Assembly (NCBI RefSeq): GCF_900177655.1
Contig: NZ_FXWK01000001.1
Coordinates: 496,001-560,000, forward strand
DNA from: Devosia lucknowensis
GTDB lineage: Bacteria; Pseudomonadota; Alphaproteobacteria; Rhizobiales; Devosiaceae
Direction: 5' to 3'
Length of the DNA: 64,000 nucleotides
Shown: positions 9,253 through 18,630 of the stretch, one piece after another
How the letters are laid out: each line of letters opens with the position of its first letter
Position numbering within the stretch: position 1 is the first letter of the stretch
Program-made: the position numbers and the translations under genes
Notes under the pieces: model-generated
Told to the model about the DNA's origin: nothing
The model's database searches: none
The model's input: only the letters and a program-made list of their open reading frames with translations

Positions 9253-10668
9253 GTGAGCCGATTTGCCCAGGTCTGGCGGACGTCGACGGTTCGCCTCACC
9301 GCCACCTTCATTGCCATCTTCATCATCTTCGCCATTCTGCTGATGGCGTTTATCGGCTGGCAGTCGAGCGTGCAGATCCAGCGCCAGCAGGCCGACGATA
9401 TCGATCGCGAAATCCGGCAGTTCCAGCGCATCGAGGCAATGCAGGGCATCAGGGCCCTGGCTTTCGCGGTGAACCGCCTGTCATCGCAACCCGGTCCGGG
9501 CATCTACTACCTCGGCGATGCCTCCGGCCTCTATCTTCTGGGCAATGTCACCGACGTGCCGGTCGAGGTCGTGATCAATCCCGGCGTCTATAGTTTCGAC
9601 TACGAGCGGCCCAATCCGCTGGGCGACGGCCCGGGCGACGACTTGCGCCCGCCGCGCCAGCGCGAAGGCGTGGCGGTGGTGCGGTCCGTCGAGTTGGCCA
9701 ATGGCATGCGTCTCGTGGTCGGCCGCGACGTCGTGGAGCGCCGGGGATATTCGGCAATCATCCTCCAGAGTTTTCTTGTCGGCGTTGTCGGCATCATCCT
9801 GTTCTCGCTGATCGCAGGGGGCATCACCGCGCGACGCGTGCTCAAGCGCATCGACACGATCCAGCAGACCTCCAGCAAGATCATGTCCGGCAACCTCAGC
9901 GAGCGCGTCCCGGTGACCCGCCGCAACGACGAATTCGACCAGGTGGCCATCAACCTCAATGCCATGCTCGACCGGATCGAGCAGCTGCTGCAGGGGCTCA
10001 AGGAGGTCACCGACAATGTCGCACATGACCTCAAAACGCCGTTGACGCGGCTGCGAAACCAGGCCGAGGGCGCGCTGCGCGATACCGCAAGCGTCGAGGA
10101 TCGCGAGAAGGCGCTGGAAGCGGTGATCGTCGAGAGCGATCGCCTCATCAAGACTTTCAACGCTCTGCTGATGATCGCACGGGCCGAGGCCGGTGCACCC
10201 TCGGGCGCGCTGTCCGACATCAACGTCAGCGACATCGTCGCCGACGTCGCCGAACTTTATGGCCCAGTCGCGGAAGACGAGGGTATCGCCGTTGAAACTC
10301 GTATCGAGCCCAATGTCATGCTCAAGGCCAACCGCGAACTGGTTGGCCAAGCCATGGTCAACCTGCTGGAAAATGCAGTGAAATACGCCAAGCCCGACGG
10401 CGACACGCCCGGCAAGATCAGCGTCGAACTGCGCCGCGATGCGGGGCAGGTGACGATCTGCGTTGCCGACAATGGTCCCGGCATCCCTGAAGCCGACCGA
10501 CGGCGGGTGCTGGAGCGCTTCGTCCGCCTCGAAAAGAGTCGCTCAGAACCTGGCTCCGGTCTCGGCCTGTCGCTCGTCAATGCCGTCGCCGGACTGCACG
10601 GTGGCACGTTGAGCATCGAAGACAACCAACCCGGTGTGAAGGCGGTTATCGTGCTGCCTGCCGCCTAG
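9253..10668 (+). CDS. Membrane sensor histidine kinase, partner of the upstream regulator
   Basis: 471 residues with GTG start, 3 nt after the response regulator gene. Two membrane helices (about 14-36 and 165-190) bracket a periplasmic sensor of roughly 130 residues. A HAMP linker (ARRVLKRID, then GNLSERVPVTRRNDEFDQV) leads to the phospho-acceptor box DNVAHDLKTPLTRLRNQAE with His258. The ATPase domain has an N box (NLLENAVKYA), G1 (VADNGPGIP) and G2 (GSGLGLSLV). All catalytic boxes are intact. The direct neighbour regulator is the expected target. Confidence 0.92.
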   Translation: MSRFAQVWRTSTVRLTATFIAIFIIFAILLMAFIGWQSSVQIQRQQADDIDREIRQFQRIEAMQGIRALAFAVNRLSSQPGPGIYYLGDASGLYLLGNVTDVPVEVVINPGVYSFDYERPNPLGDGPGDDLRPPRQREGVAVVRSVELANGMRLVVGRDVVERRGYSAIILQSFLVGVVGIILFSLIAGGITARRVLKRIDTIQQTSSKIMSGNLSERVPVTRRNDEFDQVAINLNAMLDRIEQLLQGLKEVTDNVAHDLKTPLTRLRNQAEGALRDTASVEDREKALEAVIVESDRLIKTFNALLMIARAEAGAPSGALSDINVSDIVADVAELYGPVAEDEGIAVETRIEPNVMLKANRELVGQAMVNLLENAVKYAKPDGDTPGKISVELRRDAGQVTICVADNGPGIPEADRRRVLERFVRLEKSRSEPGSGLGLSLVNAVAGLHGGTLSIEDNQPGVKAVIVLPAA

Positions 10669-10713
10669 GCGCGGCATCTTGCAGGGGCGCGGAGCGCACG
10701 CTATGGCTCGAAA

Positions 10714-13587
10714 ATGAGCATCACCCTCGCGCCGCTGCCGCCCGCCGATCATCCCCAATTCGATGCCATGTTGGCAGAGGCGGGTTTTCCCGACGTTTTG
10801 CGCAGGGCTGAGCCGCTGCTGGGGCCGCTGCTCGAGGCCGCGCCCTACCTCATGGATATCACGCGCACTCATGCTGCTTGGCTGAGCAAGGCACTGGATA
10901 CGGGCCCCGATGCTGCATTTTCGGCGCTGATCGCCGAGGTGGCCGAAGCTGGGAGCAGCGCCGAGGAAAACGAAGTGGCGCTCGTTCTGCGACAGGCCAA
11001 GGGTCGCACGGCGCTGCTGGCGGCAGTGGCGGAAACTGGACGCGCCTGGACGACCGAAAGGGCGACCGAGGCGTTGTCCGACCTGGCGGACGCGGCCCTT
11101 GATGCGGCCATGGACCTGCTGATGCGACAGGCCCATGAAAAGGGCCAGCTGGTCCTTTCGCGCGAAGAAGCGACGGCGGCGAATTCCGGGCTCGCCATCT
11201 TTGCTCTTGGCAAGCACGGTGGCCGTGAGCTCAACTATTCTTCCGACATCGACATCGTCGCCTTCTTCGATCCGCAAAAGCCGGTGCTGGCGGATCCGTC
11301 GGAGGCGACCAAGATTTATTCGCGCATGGTCCAGAAGCTGGTCGGTCTGATGGAGGACCGGCAGGTGGGCGGATACGTGTTCCGCACCGACCTGCGACTG
11401 CGTCCCGATCCCGGATCGACCCCGGTAGCGATCTCGTTCGATGCGGCGCTCGCCTATTACGAGGTACGCGGCCAGAACTGGGAGCGTGCCGCGTGGATCA
11501 AGGCGCGACCCTGCGCCGGCGACAAGCAAGTGGGCGAGGCCTTCATCAAGGACCTTGCGCCCTATGTCTGGCGCAAGCATCTGGACTTTGCCACGATTGC
11601 CGATATCCAGGCGATGAAGCGCCAGATCAACGTCTCCAAGAAGGTCGGCGACATTCGCGTCGAGGGACACAATGTGAAACTCGGTCGCGGAGGAATTCGA
11701 GAGATCGAATTCTTTGCCCAGACCCAGCAATTGATCGCCGGCGGTCGCGACAAGGCCCTGCGGGTCAGACCCACGTCGCACGCTCTTGCCGCTCTCGCCA
11801 CAGCCAACTGGATCAGCGACAAGGCTGCCCGCGAACTGACCGAAACCTACTGGTTTCTCCGGGCCGTCGAGAACCGGCTGCAAATGCTGCGCGACGAGCA
11901 GACCCACATCATGCCCGATACGGCCGAAGATGTGGCGGTCATCGGCCGGTTGATGGGTGAAACGGATCTCCATGCCTTCGAGAAGGCCTACCGCGCCGCC
12001 CTCGAACGCGTCGCGCGCTACTATGCCGAACTCTTCACCGAAGGCGAAACGCTGGGTTCAGGCGAGGGCAATCTCGTCTTCACGGGCAGTGACGACGATC
12101 CCGGAACGCTGGAAACGCTGACGTCGATGGGTTTCACCGACCCGTCCAAGGCCATCGAGACCGTGCGCAAGTGGCACTATGGTTCCTACGCCGCCACCCG
12201 CACGTCCGCAGCGCGTGCCCATCTGACCGAACTGCTGCCGGCGCTTCTGCTGACATTCGGGCGGGCCGGAAACGCCGATGCGGCCATGGCTCATTTCGAT
12301 GATTTTCTGTCGCGGCTCCCCGGCGGCGTCCAATTGTTCGCCCTGCTGCGCAATCATGAACAGCTCCGCACGCTTCTCGTGCAGTTCATGGCCTCCGCCC
12401 CCCGCATGTCCGAAGCGGTCATCCACCGCGCCCATGTCATGGACGGGCTGATCGACCCGGCCTTTGCCAACGACGTCACCCATCGCGATGTGCTGGTCGC
12501 CAAGGTCGATGCTTTTCTCGCCGACGCCCGCTCCTACGAAGAACTGATCGATCGCGCGCGCATCATCGGGCAGGAACAGAAGTTCCTGGTGGCTGCCGGC
12601 CTGCTGTCCGGCACGGTGAGTGCGCAGGGCGCTGGGGAGCAGTTCACCGCATTGGCCGAAACACTGCTCAATCGGCTGTTTGCCAAGGTTCGGGAAGAGT
12701 TCGCCACCCGTCACGGCCGCATCGCCGGCTCTGAGATCGCGCTTCTGGCCTTCGGCAAGATGGCGAGCCGCGAAATGACCTACACGTCGGACCTTGATTT
12801 CATCCTTTTATACGATGCGCCCGACGTTGAATCCGATGGGGATAGACCGCTCTCGACGGCACACTATTTCGCCCGGCTGACCCAGCGCCTGGTCGCTGCC
12901 GTCTCGGCCCCTACGGCCGAAGGCGTGCTCTACGAGGCTGACATGCGGCTTCGCCCTTCGGGAAATTCCGGCCCGCTGGCGACCAGCCTTTCCGGATTCC
13001 GGGCTTACCACAAGGACAATGCGTGGACTTGGGAACATCTCGCACTCAGCCGCGCGCGCGTCATCGCTGCCACAGGCAATCTCGGGGCACAGGTCGATGA
13101 TGCCATCGCAGAGGTCATGGAGCGCCCGCGCGATCGGGCCAAGACCATCGAGGATGTCGTTTCGATGCGCGCCTTGATGGCGCGCGAACGCAAGCCCCGC
13201 CATGCCTTCGATCTCAAGCTTGCTTCAGGTGGGCTTGTCGATCTCGAATTCATCGCGCAGTCGGCGCAGCTCGTGGCAGGAGCGCGGATTGGTGTTCCGC
13301 AGGCACCGACAGCGCGGGTGCTCGCCCGGCTCGGAGAGGTCGGCCTCGTTCCGGCGGGTGAACGGTTGGCGGCAATACACGGCGTCTACGCCACCGTGTT
13401 GCAGGTTATGAGTTCGGCGCTGGTCAGCCCGTTCAAGGAAGAGGCCTGGACCCCGGCATTCAAGGACCTGCTGGCCCACCTCGCCAATTATCCCGACTTT
13501 GCGCGGCTGGAGGCAGACGTGCAGGAGATGCGGGCTGAAGTCGCCAGTGCCGCAGAGGCCTGGTATGCGCAGGCGCCAGCTCTCTAG
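10714..13587 (+). CDS. glnE: Bifunctional glutamine synthetase adenylyltransferase/deadenylase
   Basis: Controls glutamine synthetase by adding or removing AMP from a tyrosine, in response to PII. The 957 residues show the duplicated nucleotidyltransferase architecture. The N-terminal adenylyl-removing domain carries GKHGGRELNYSSDIDI (near 167-182). A helical linker follows. The C-terminal adenylyl-transferring domain carries FGKMASREMTYTSDLDF (near 680-696). Both catalytic Asp-x-Asp pairs are present (DID and DLD). The length is normal for the family. It follows the sensor kinase after 45 nt on the same strand. Confidence 0.96.
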   Translation: MSITLAPLPPADHPQFDAMLAEAGFPDVLRRAEPLLGPLLEAAPYLMDITRTHAAWLSKALDTGPDAAFSALIAEVAEAGSSAEENEVALVLRQAKGRTALLAAVAETGRAWTTERATEALSDLADAALDAAMDLLMRQAHEKGQLVLSREEATAANSGLAIFALGKHGGRELNYSSDIDIVAFFDPQKPVLADPSEATKIYSRMVQKLVGLMEDRQVGGYVFRTDLRLRPDPGSTPVAISFDAALAYYEVRGQNWERAAWIKARPCAGDKQVGEAFIKDLAPYVWRKHLDFATIADIQAMKRQINVSKKVGDIRVEGHNVKLGRGGIREIEFFAQTQQLIAGGRDKALRVRPTSHALAALATANWISDKAARELTETYWFLRAVENRLQMLRDEQTHIMPDTAEDVAVIGRLMGETDLHAFEKAYRAALERVARYYAELFTEGETLGSGEGNLVFTGSDDDPGTLETLTSMGFTDPSKAIETVRKWHYGSYAATRTSAARAHLTELLPALLLTFGRAGNADAAMAHFDDFLSRLPGGVQLFALLRNHEQLRTLLVQFMASAPRMSEAVIHRAHVMDGLIDPAFANDVTHRDVLVAKVDAFLADARSYEELIDRARIIGQEQKFLVAAGLLSGTVSAQGAGEQFTALAETLLNRLFAKVREEFATRHGRIAGSEIALLAFGKMASREMTYTSDLDFILLYDAPDVESDGDRPLSTAHYFARLTQRLVAAVSAPTAEGVLYEADMRLRPSGNSGPLATSLSGFRAYHKDNAWTWEHLALSRARVIAATGNLGAQVDDAIAEVMERPRDRAKTIEDVVSMRALMARERKPRHAFDLKLASGGLVDLEFIAQSAQLVAGARIGVPQAPTARVLARLGEVGLVPAGERLAAIHGVYATVLQVMSSALVSPFKEEAWTPAFKDLLAHLANYPDFARLEADVQEMRAEVASAAEAWYAQAPAL

Positions 13588-13614
13588 CCCATCGATCCGG
13601 CCGGAGCTTGGCCA

Positions 13615-13649
13615 GGCCTGATCCTTGGCCCTCAGGCCGCGATCAGGCC
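13615..13649. terminator. Inverted repeat between convergent glnE and sensor kinase
   Basis: A 9-bp inverted repeat (GGCCTGATC at 13615-13623, GATCAGGCC at 13641-13649) lies where glnE and the minus-strand kinase gene converge, with one arm inside the last codons of the kinase gene. There is no T tract, so a bidirectional terminator is only a suggestion. Confidence 0.3.
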
Positions 13650-15212
13650 GGCGGCAGCAGGATCGGTTGGCAGGGAGATGGCGACGGTCGTCCCGAGAGC
13701 AGGGCTGGAATCGATGGCCATGCGGCCGCCGCTGAGCTCCGCAATGGCCCGCGCGATTGAAATGCCGAGCCCGGGGCCAGCGCCTTCGCGGGTGAAAGTG
13801 GCGTCGCCCAGCGCGAACGGCTGGCTCAGGGTGGCGAGGCGTTCCTCGCTCATGCCGACGCCGGTATCGCTGATCTCGATGACCACACCATCCTCGGCCG
13901 CGAAACCGGCCAGCGTGACCCGACCGCCGGGACGGGTGAAACGCATGGCGTTGTCCATGATATTGCCGACCATGCGGATCAGCGCCAGCCGATCACCGCG
14001 CAGGACCGCGCCGGTCAGCGGACCAACATCAAGAGCGATGCCAGCGCGCTGCGCCTGACCAAGGAAGCGCTGGGTGACGGCAGCAAGGACTTCGTCCAGC
14101 AGCACCGGATCATTCCGCAAAGGCTTGGTTCCGTTCTCCAATTCAGTGAGATCGAGAATGGCGCCGAAGGAAGCCAGCAGGTGTTCGCCCGAGCTCTTGA
14201 TCGTGTGGATGTAGTCCGTGTAACGGTCGTCGCCCAATGGCCCATACGTCTGGTGCTGCATGAGGTCCGCAAAGCCGATGATGTGATTGAGCGGCGTCCG
14301 GATGTCGTGGCTGAGATGAGCGAGGAAGTTGGTCTTGGCGCGGCTGGCGGCCTCTGCCTTCAGCTTCTCCTCATGGTACCGCCGTGCCAGCAGGCGCTGC
14401 TCGTCCCTGATGGCGCTGAGCAGGGCATCCGTCCGTTTGGTCTCGGTGATGTCTGACACCAGGGTCATGAAGTCGCCGTCGCCGAGGGGACGCTCGTCGA
14501 TCTGCAGGCAGGTACCATCCTCGCAATGAAGTTCCAGGATGCGCAGGTTGTCATCCTCGCGGATCAGCTTCATGTAGCCGCCCGCGATCAGGCGCCCGAC
14601 GGCCTGATGGTAGGTCAGGCGCGTGTCTTCGAGATTGAGACGGCGTCGATATTGATCATTGCAGACAATGAGTTGGCCGGTGCCGGTCCAGCATGCAAGG
14701 CCCATGGGGATGGCAGCGGCCAACTGCATGTAGTTTTCCCGCCGCGCCGGATCGGGCATTCCATCCCGGCGGCGGCGCGAGGTGGCGAGCGTCAGGAGAC
14801 CGGCGAGGGCGAAGGCGGCGGCGCCGCGCCCGGCAATGCCGGCCAGCGCTGCATCGGGCTCGGCGTTCCACGCGACGGTCGGCGTGCTGCCACCCGCCAG
14901 GCTGGCCTCGGCCCGGCCGCCGAGCAGAGGGTCTGCCGATGCCAGAGCGAGCAGGGACTCATCCTTTGCGCGCTCAGCAAGGAATTGAATTTGTTGTTGA
15001 AATCCGACCAGTGCCTGGATCGCGTCGTAAGCGACGAACAGGCTCGCGGCGAGGAAGGCGGTGCCGGCGACGGCGGCGGTGGTGCGCGAAAAGTGCCAGG
15101 CGCTGGCGGATGGCTTCTGCGGGCGACGGCTCTGTCTTTGATCTCTTTGGCCGACGCGGAATCCGAGTGCGCCGGCGCCGGAAACTTCCGACGACCGCAT
15201 GAAATTCTCCAT
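13632..15212 (-). CDS. Membrane sensor histidine kinase with PAS-like domain
   Basis: 526 residues. A membrane helix lies near 43-62, a short extracytoplasmic part ends at a second helix near 126-144, and a PAS-like input region follows (LACWTGTGQLIVCNDQYRRR, then LVSDITETKRTD). The dimerization/phospho-acceptor box LAHLSHDIRTPLNHIIGFAD is around residue 300. ATPase boxes are NIMDNAMRFT, ISDTGVGMS and GPGLGISIARAI. It resembles the PleC/DivJ-type kinases common in this order. No adjacent response regulator is present, so its target must be elsewhere. An in-frame ATG 4 codons downstream is an alternative start. Confidence 0.88.
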   Translation of the reverse strand: MENFMRSSEVSGAGALGFRVGQRDQRQSRRPQKPSASAWHFSRTTAAVAGTAFLAASLFVAYDAIQALVGFQQQIQFLAERAKDESLLALASADPLLGGRAEASLAGGSTPTVAWNAEPDAALAGIAGRGAAAFALAGLLTLATSRRRRDGMPDPARRENYMQLAAAIPMGLACWTGTGQLIVCNDQYRRRLNLEDTRLTYHQAVGRLIAGGYMKLIREDDNLRILELHCEDGTCLQIDERPLGDGDFMTLVSDITETKRTDALLSAIRDEQRLLARRYHEEKLKAEAASRAKTNFLAHLSHDIRTPLNHIIGFADLMQHQTYGPLGDDRYTDYIHTIKSSGEHLLASFGAILDLTELENGTKPLRNDPVLLDEVLAAVTQRFLGQAQRAGIALDVGPLTGAVLRGDRLALIRMVGNIMDNAMRFTRPGGRVTLAGFAAEDGVVIEISDTGVGMSEERLATLSQPFALGDATFTREGAGPGLGISIARAIAELSGGRMAIDSSPALGTTVAISLPTDPAAAGLIAA

Positions 15213-15481
15213 CCTTGAAAAGGGTTTAGCCCCAAGCCGAACTTGCCCTTAACAAGGTATGAATCAGGTCGATGGTGATTGTCCAGAGTGCCCCGGAGGC
15301 CGATTCTGGACCAAACGGAAAAAGCGGAGTCGGCTGAATCACTTAGCGGTGAAGAAAAATTCTTCCAACTTTTTGCGCTGAATTTCGCGCGTCCGCAGCA
15401 ATTCGTTAGCACATCGCTAGCGTTTGCGGGTCCCGTCGGCGTGGATCGGGGGACAAACACGTCCGCCCCCCGAAAGATGCC
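15213..15481. other. Intergenic region between pepN 3' end and sensor kinase start
   Basis: 269 bp without a gene. It must hold the promoter of the minus-strand kinase. Visible structures are a 7-bp inverted repeat (GTCCAGA/TCTGGAC, about 15281-15312), an AT-rich palindrome GAAGAAAAATTCTTC near 15352, and a weak GC hairpin (TCGGGGG/CCCCCGA, 15446-15473) just after pepN. None has a recognisable assignment. Confidence 0.4.
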
Positions 15482-18118
15482 TCACCCGGCGATGATCCGG
15501 TCGAGGATTTCACTCACATTGCGGCTGAGCGTGTGCTGCTCCTTGAGCGCCCGGAGCGCGTCAAGACCGACATCGCGACGCCGGGTCTCGAGCGTGGGCA
15601 GGATGCGGAAGCCGGTCAGGATGCGCGAGGCGACCTGCGGGTTGACCTTGTCGATCTCGGCGACCGCCTCGGTGACGAAACGGAAGCCCAGGCCGTCGGC
15701 TCGGGCGAACTGCACCGGATTGGCCATGACGAAGCTGCCCAGAAGCGACCGCAGGCGGTTGGGGTTGGTCCTGGGGAAATCCGGCGCGGTAAGTGTGGCG
15801 CGCATCCGCTCGATGGCACCATCATCCGGAGCCTGGGCCGACGCCGTGAGCCATTTGTCAAAGACCAGCGGATCACCGGCGAAGCGGGTCCGGAAATCGC
15901 CGAGAAGGGCAGGGGCTCCTGCGGTCCAGTTGCGCGCCGATATGGCCATCGCGGCATAGCGATCGGTCATGTTGGTGGCATTGTCGTACTGGCGGCTCGC
16001 CAGATCCGATCCGCGATCCGATCCTGTGGTCAAAAGGTTCAGCAGACCATTGCGCAGCGAGCGCTGGCCGGCCTGTCGGGCATCGGGGCTATAGGGCGCC
16101 GTGACCTCAAGGCCGCGATAGATGCTCTCTAGCTTCTCGGCGACCGGACCGACAAGGGCGCGCACGAGATCGGCGCGTGCCCTGGCAATGGCATCCGGAT
16201 CGACGTTCTTGCCGATATGGCGGCCAATGACCGGTTCGGTCGGTATGTCGATGACCTGGGCCTTGAAGGCGTCATCGAGCTCCGGGTTGTCGAGCGTGTC
16301 GACCAGCGCCTGACGCAGGGCGTCGACTTCGGTACCGGACCATGCGGTGCCGGTCGCGGCATTGGCGATAAGGGTCGTCGTGGCGGTCTGCAGGGCGTCC
16401 CAGCGGTTGAACGGGTCACTGTCGTGCCGCGCGAGGAACAGGAGCTCCTCCTGCCCCAGGTTGGAGGCGATCTTGACCGGCGCCGAGAAGCCACGGAACA
16501 GCGACGGAACCGGCTTGTTGGCGACACCGGTGAAGGTCAGCGTCACGCTGTCCCTGTCGAGGAGGATCAGATCATCCTCGACCGCGCCGCCGGACACCGA
16601 ACCAAAACCCATCGGGCTGCCATTTGGGCCGATGAGGCCGAAGCGAACCGGGATCAGTAATGGCTTCTTGGTCGGCTCGCCCGGGGTCGGCTCCACCTTC
16701 TGCGTGAGCGTGAGCGTATAGGTCTGGCTGGCAGGATCGTAGCTGTCGGTAACGCCGACCTGCGGCGTGCCGGCCTGGAGATACCATGTCGCGAACTGGG
16801 AAAGGTCACGGCCGCTCGCATCCTCGAACACCTTGATGAAGGCTTCGATCGTGGTCGCCTCGCCGTCATGGCGCTCGAAATAGAGGTCCATGGCCTTGCG
16901 GAAACCGGCCTCGCCCAGGAGGGTGGCCAGCATGCGGACGATCTCGGCGCCCTTTTCGTAGACTGTGGTCGTGTAGAAGTTGTTGATCTCGCGGAAGCTG
17001 TCGGGCCGCGGCGGGTGGGCGAGTGGACCGCCATCCTCGGGGAATTGCGACGTGCGCAGGTTCTGCACGTCATGAATGCGCTGCACGGGCCGGCTGCGCT
17101 CGTCCGAGGTGAATTCCTGATCGCGGAAGACCGTCAGGCCCTCCTTGAGGCAAAGCTGGAACCAGTCGCGGCAGGTGATCCGGTTGCCGGTCCAGTTGTG
17201 GAAGTATTCGTGCGCGATGACGCGCTCGATGGAATGGTAGTTGGCATCGGTCGCGGTCTCAGGCTGGGCGAAGACCAGCTTGTCGTTGAAGATGTTGAGA
17301 CCCTTGTTCTCCATCGCGCCGAAATTGAAATCGGAGACGGCGACGATGTTGAAGACGTCGAGATCATATTCGCGGCCGAAGCGACGTTCGTCCCAGGCCA
17401 TGGAGCGCTTGAGGCTGTCCATGGCGTAGTGGCATTCGTTTTCCTTGCCGTGGGTGCAATAGATGCCCAGCGATACCTTGCGGCCGCTCATCGTGGTGAA
17501 GCTGTCCGAGATCGAGCCGAGGTCGCCGGCGACCAGCGCGAACAGATAGGCGGGCTTGAGGAACGGATCTTCCCACACGGCATAATGCATGCCGTCGCCC
17601 AAGTCGCCCTGGTCCACGAGGTTGCCGTTGGCCAGCAGCACCGGCGCCAGCGCCTTCGGCGCGCTCATGCGGACCTTGAACGGGGCCAATACGTCAGGGC
17701 GGTCGAGATAGTAGGTGATGCGACGAAAGCCTTCCGGCTCGCACTGCGTGCACCAGGTGCCGCTCGAGCGATAAAGGCCCATGAGCTTGGTGTTGGCAGC
17801 CGGATTGAGCGTGACTTCGGTTTCGAGCACAAAGCGCCGATGCGGCGGCTCGACCAGCGTCAGTGCATTGGCATCGCTGACATAGGCCGAAAGCACCAGC
17901 GGCGCGCCGTCCACGGCGACGGAATCGAGCTTGAGCTCATCGCCATTGAGCACAAGTGGCGTGCCGGGCGGCGTCTGTTCGCGCGGCTCAATGGTCAACT
18001 GTGCCCGGACGCGCGTCGTGTCTTCGAGAATCTTGAAATCGAGGTCTACTGACACGATCCGATAGGGTGTCGGTGCATAGTCCTTGAGGTAGATGGTTTG
18101 TTCGGTCTCGGTACGCAT
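15482..18118 (-). CDS. pepN: Aminopeptidase N (M1 family zinc peptidase)
   Basis: Cytoplasmic aminopeptidase that removes N-terminal residues from peptides in turnover. The 878 residues match the bacterial PepN length. The substrate-anchoring motif GAMEN is near residue 269. The zinc site HEYFHNWTGNR is near 302, with the third ligand glutamate in KEGLTVFRDQEF. The start METRTE-like N-terminus leads straight into KDYAPTPYRI, the usual opening of PepN. No signal peptide is seen. It is transcribed away from the ABC exporter genes, with 344 nt to the first short ORF in front of them. Confidence 0.96.
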   Translation of the reverse strand: MRTETEQTIYLKDYAPTPYRIVSVDLDFKILEDTTRVRAQLTIEPREQTPPGTPLVLNGDELKLDSVAVDGAPLVLSAYVSDANALTLVEPPHRRFVLETEVTLNPAANTKLMGLYRSSGTWCTQCEPEGFRRITYYLDRPDVLAPFKVRMSAPKALAPVLLANGNLVDQGDLGDGMHYAVWEDPFLKPAYLFALVAGDLGSISDSFTTMSGRKVSLGIYCTHGKENECHYAMDSLKRSMAWDERRFGREYDLDVFNIVAVSDFNFGAMENKGLNIFNDKLVFAQPETATDANYHSIERVIAHEYFHNWTGNRITCRDWFQLCLKEGLTVFRDQEFTSDERSRPVQRIHDVQNLRTSQFPEDGGPLAHPPRPDSFREINNFYTTTVYEKGAEIVRMLATLLGEAGFRKAMDLYFERHDGEATTIEAFIKVFEDASGRDLSQFATWYLQAGTPQVGVTDSYDPASQTYTLTLTQKVEPTPGEPTKKPLLIPVRFGLIGPNGSPMGFGSVSGGAVEDDLILLDRDSVTLTFTGVANKPVPSLFRGFSAPVKIASNLGQEELLFLARHDSDPFNRWDALQTATTTLIANAATGTAWSGTEVDALRQALVDTLDNPELDDAFKAQVIDIPTEPVIGRHIGKNVDPDAIARARADLVRALVGPVAEKLESIYRGLEVTAPYSPDARQAGQRSLRNGLLNLLTTGSDRGSDLASRQYDNATNMTDRYAAMAISARNWTAGAPALLGDFRTRFAGDPLVFDKWLTASAQAPDDGAIERMRATLTAPDFPRTNPNRLRSLLGSFVMANPVQFARADGLGFRFVTEAVAEIDKVNPQVASRILTGFRILPTLETRRRDVGLDALRALKEQHTLSRNVSEILDRIIAG

Positions 18119-18426
18119 GCCGCAGTCCAGTCGTTTTCTGGTCCGTACAACAGATGCCGGACGCTGGTTTTTACCAGGGCCACGTTCCTTGCGTGAACCG
18201 TGCCCTTTTTCGTCAACACCCGGCTCGACCGGGCGGTCCCCTCGTCACCTCGCCATCGCGAGGATGGACAGGTCAAGCCGAGCGACTGCCAAGTGCATGG
18301 AGTTCATGGAATTTGCCCAGGATAAACAAATACCGCACCAATCCATCCCGCCTGTGTCTGTCCGGTGACAGTAGACTCGTCGCTCTCGTGTATCCTACGC
18401 GGCTCTCGGCTGCATAGCATGTCTCT

Positions 18427-18446
18427 TTGACGTCAACTGGACGTCA
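18427..18446. promoter_or_regulatory. Palindromic site upstream of ABC exporter leader
   Basis: TTGACGTCAA (18427-18436) is a perfect 10-bp palindrome. It is followed 4 nt later by a second GACGTCA-like half (18440-18446). It lies 15 nt before the Shine-Dalgarno of the candidate leader ORF. A repressor operator or a promoter element is possible; no regulator gene is adjacent. Confidence 0.35.
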
Positions 18447-18462
18447 TACCGGAGGAGACGCT

Positions 18463-18543
18463 GTGTGGCTGTCTGCACGACGTTCCTCTGCGGCTAGACG
18501 GGTCTGCACGAGCGTTGGTTCCAAAATTTCCGTGCGGCGCTGA
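18463..18543 (+). CDS. Candidate 26-residue leader peptide upstream of ABC exporter
   Basis: GTG start with a strong Shine-Dalgarno (GGAGGAG, 18451-18457, 5-nt spacing) and a 26-codon frame ending in TGA at 18541-18543, 87 nt before the exporter start. The peptide is arginine-rich (ARRSSAARR in the middle, SVRR at the end). Its position and ribosome binding site suggest a translated leader that could sense ribosome stalling by a compound exported by the transporter. Nothing beyond position and composition supports it. Confidence 0.3.
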   Translation: MWLSARRSSAARRVCTSVGSKISVRR

Positions 18544-18630
18544 CCGACGGCCACGAGAGCCACCTGCACCGATGCGCAGGGTCTGGCCGGGCCAAGGCGA
18601 GCCGCCTATCGACTGAGTGAGGTCACTATC

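Larger units (their letters stand above)
18119..18630. other. Divergent intergenic region, pepN and ABC exporter
   Basis: 512 bp separate the pepN start from the first ABC exporter start. No long coding frame is supported. The right half contains a perfect 10-bp palindrome, a candidate 26-codon leader ORF and a direct repeat GTCTGCACGA (18471-18480 and 18503-18512) inside that ORF. The left half (18119-18420) shows no recognisable structure beyond the expected pepN promoter. Confidence 0.5.

Noticed and set aside
15446..15473. Terminator after pepN
   Set aside because: The 7-bp GC stem has a 14-nt loop and no T tract on either strand, too weak to call.
18463..18630. Guanidine (mini-ykkC) or manganese riboswitch in the exporter leader
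   Set aside because: A repeated GTCTGCACGA drew attention, but there are no paired ACGR-loop hairpins of the right form and no match to the yybP-ykoY core that I can see.
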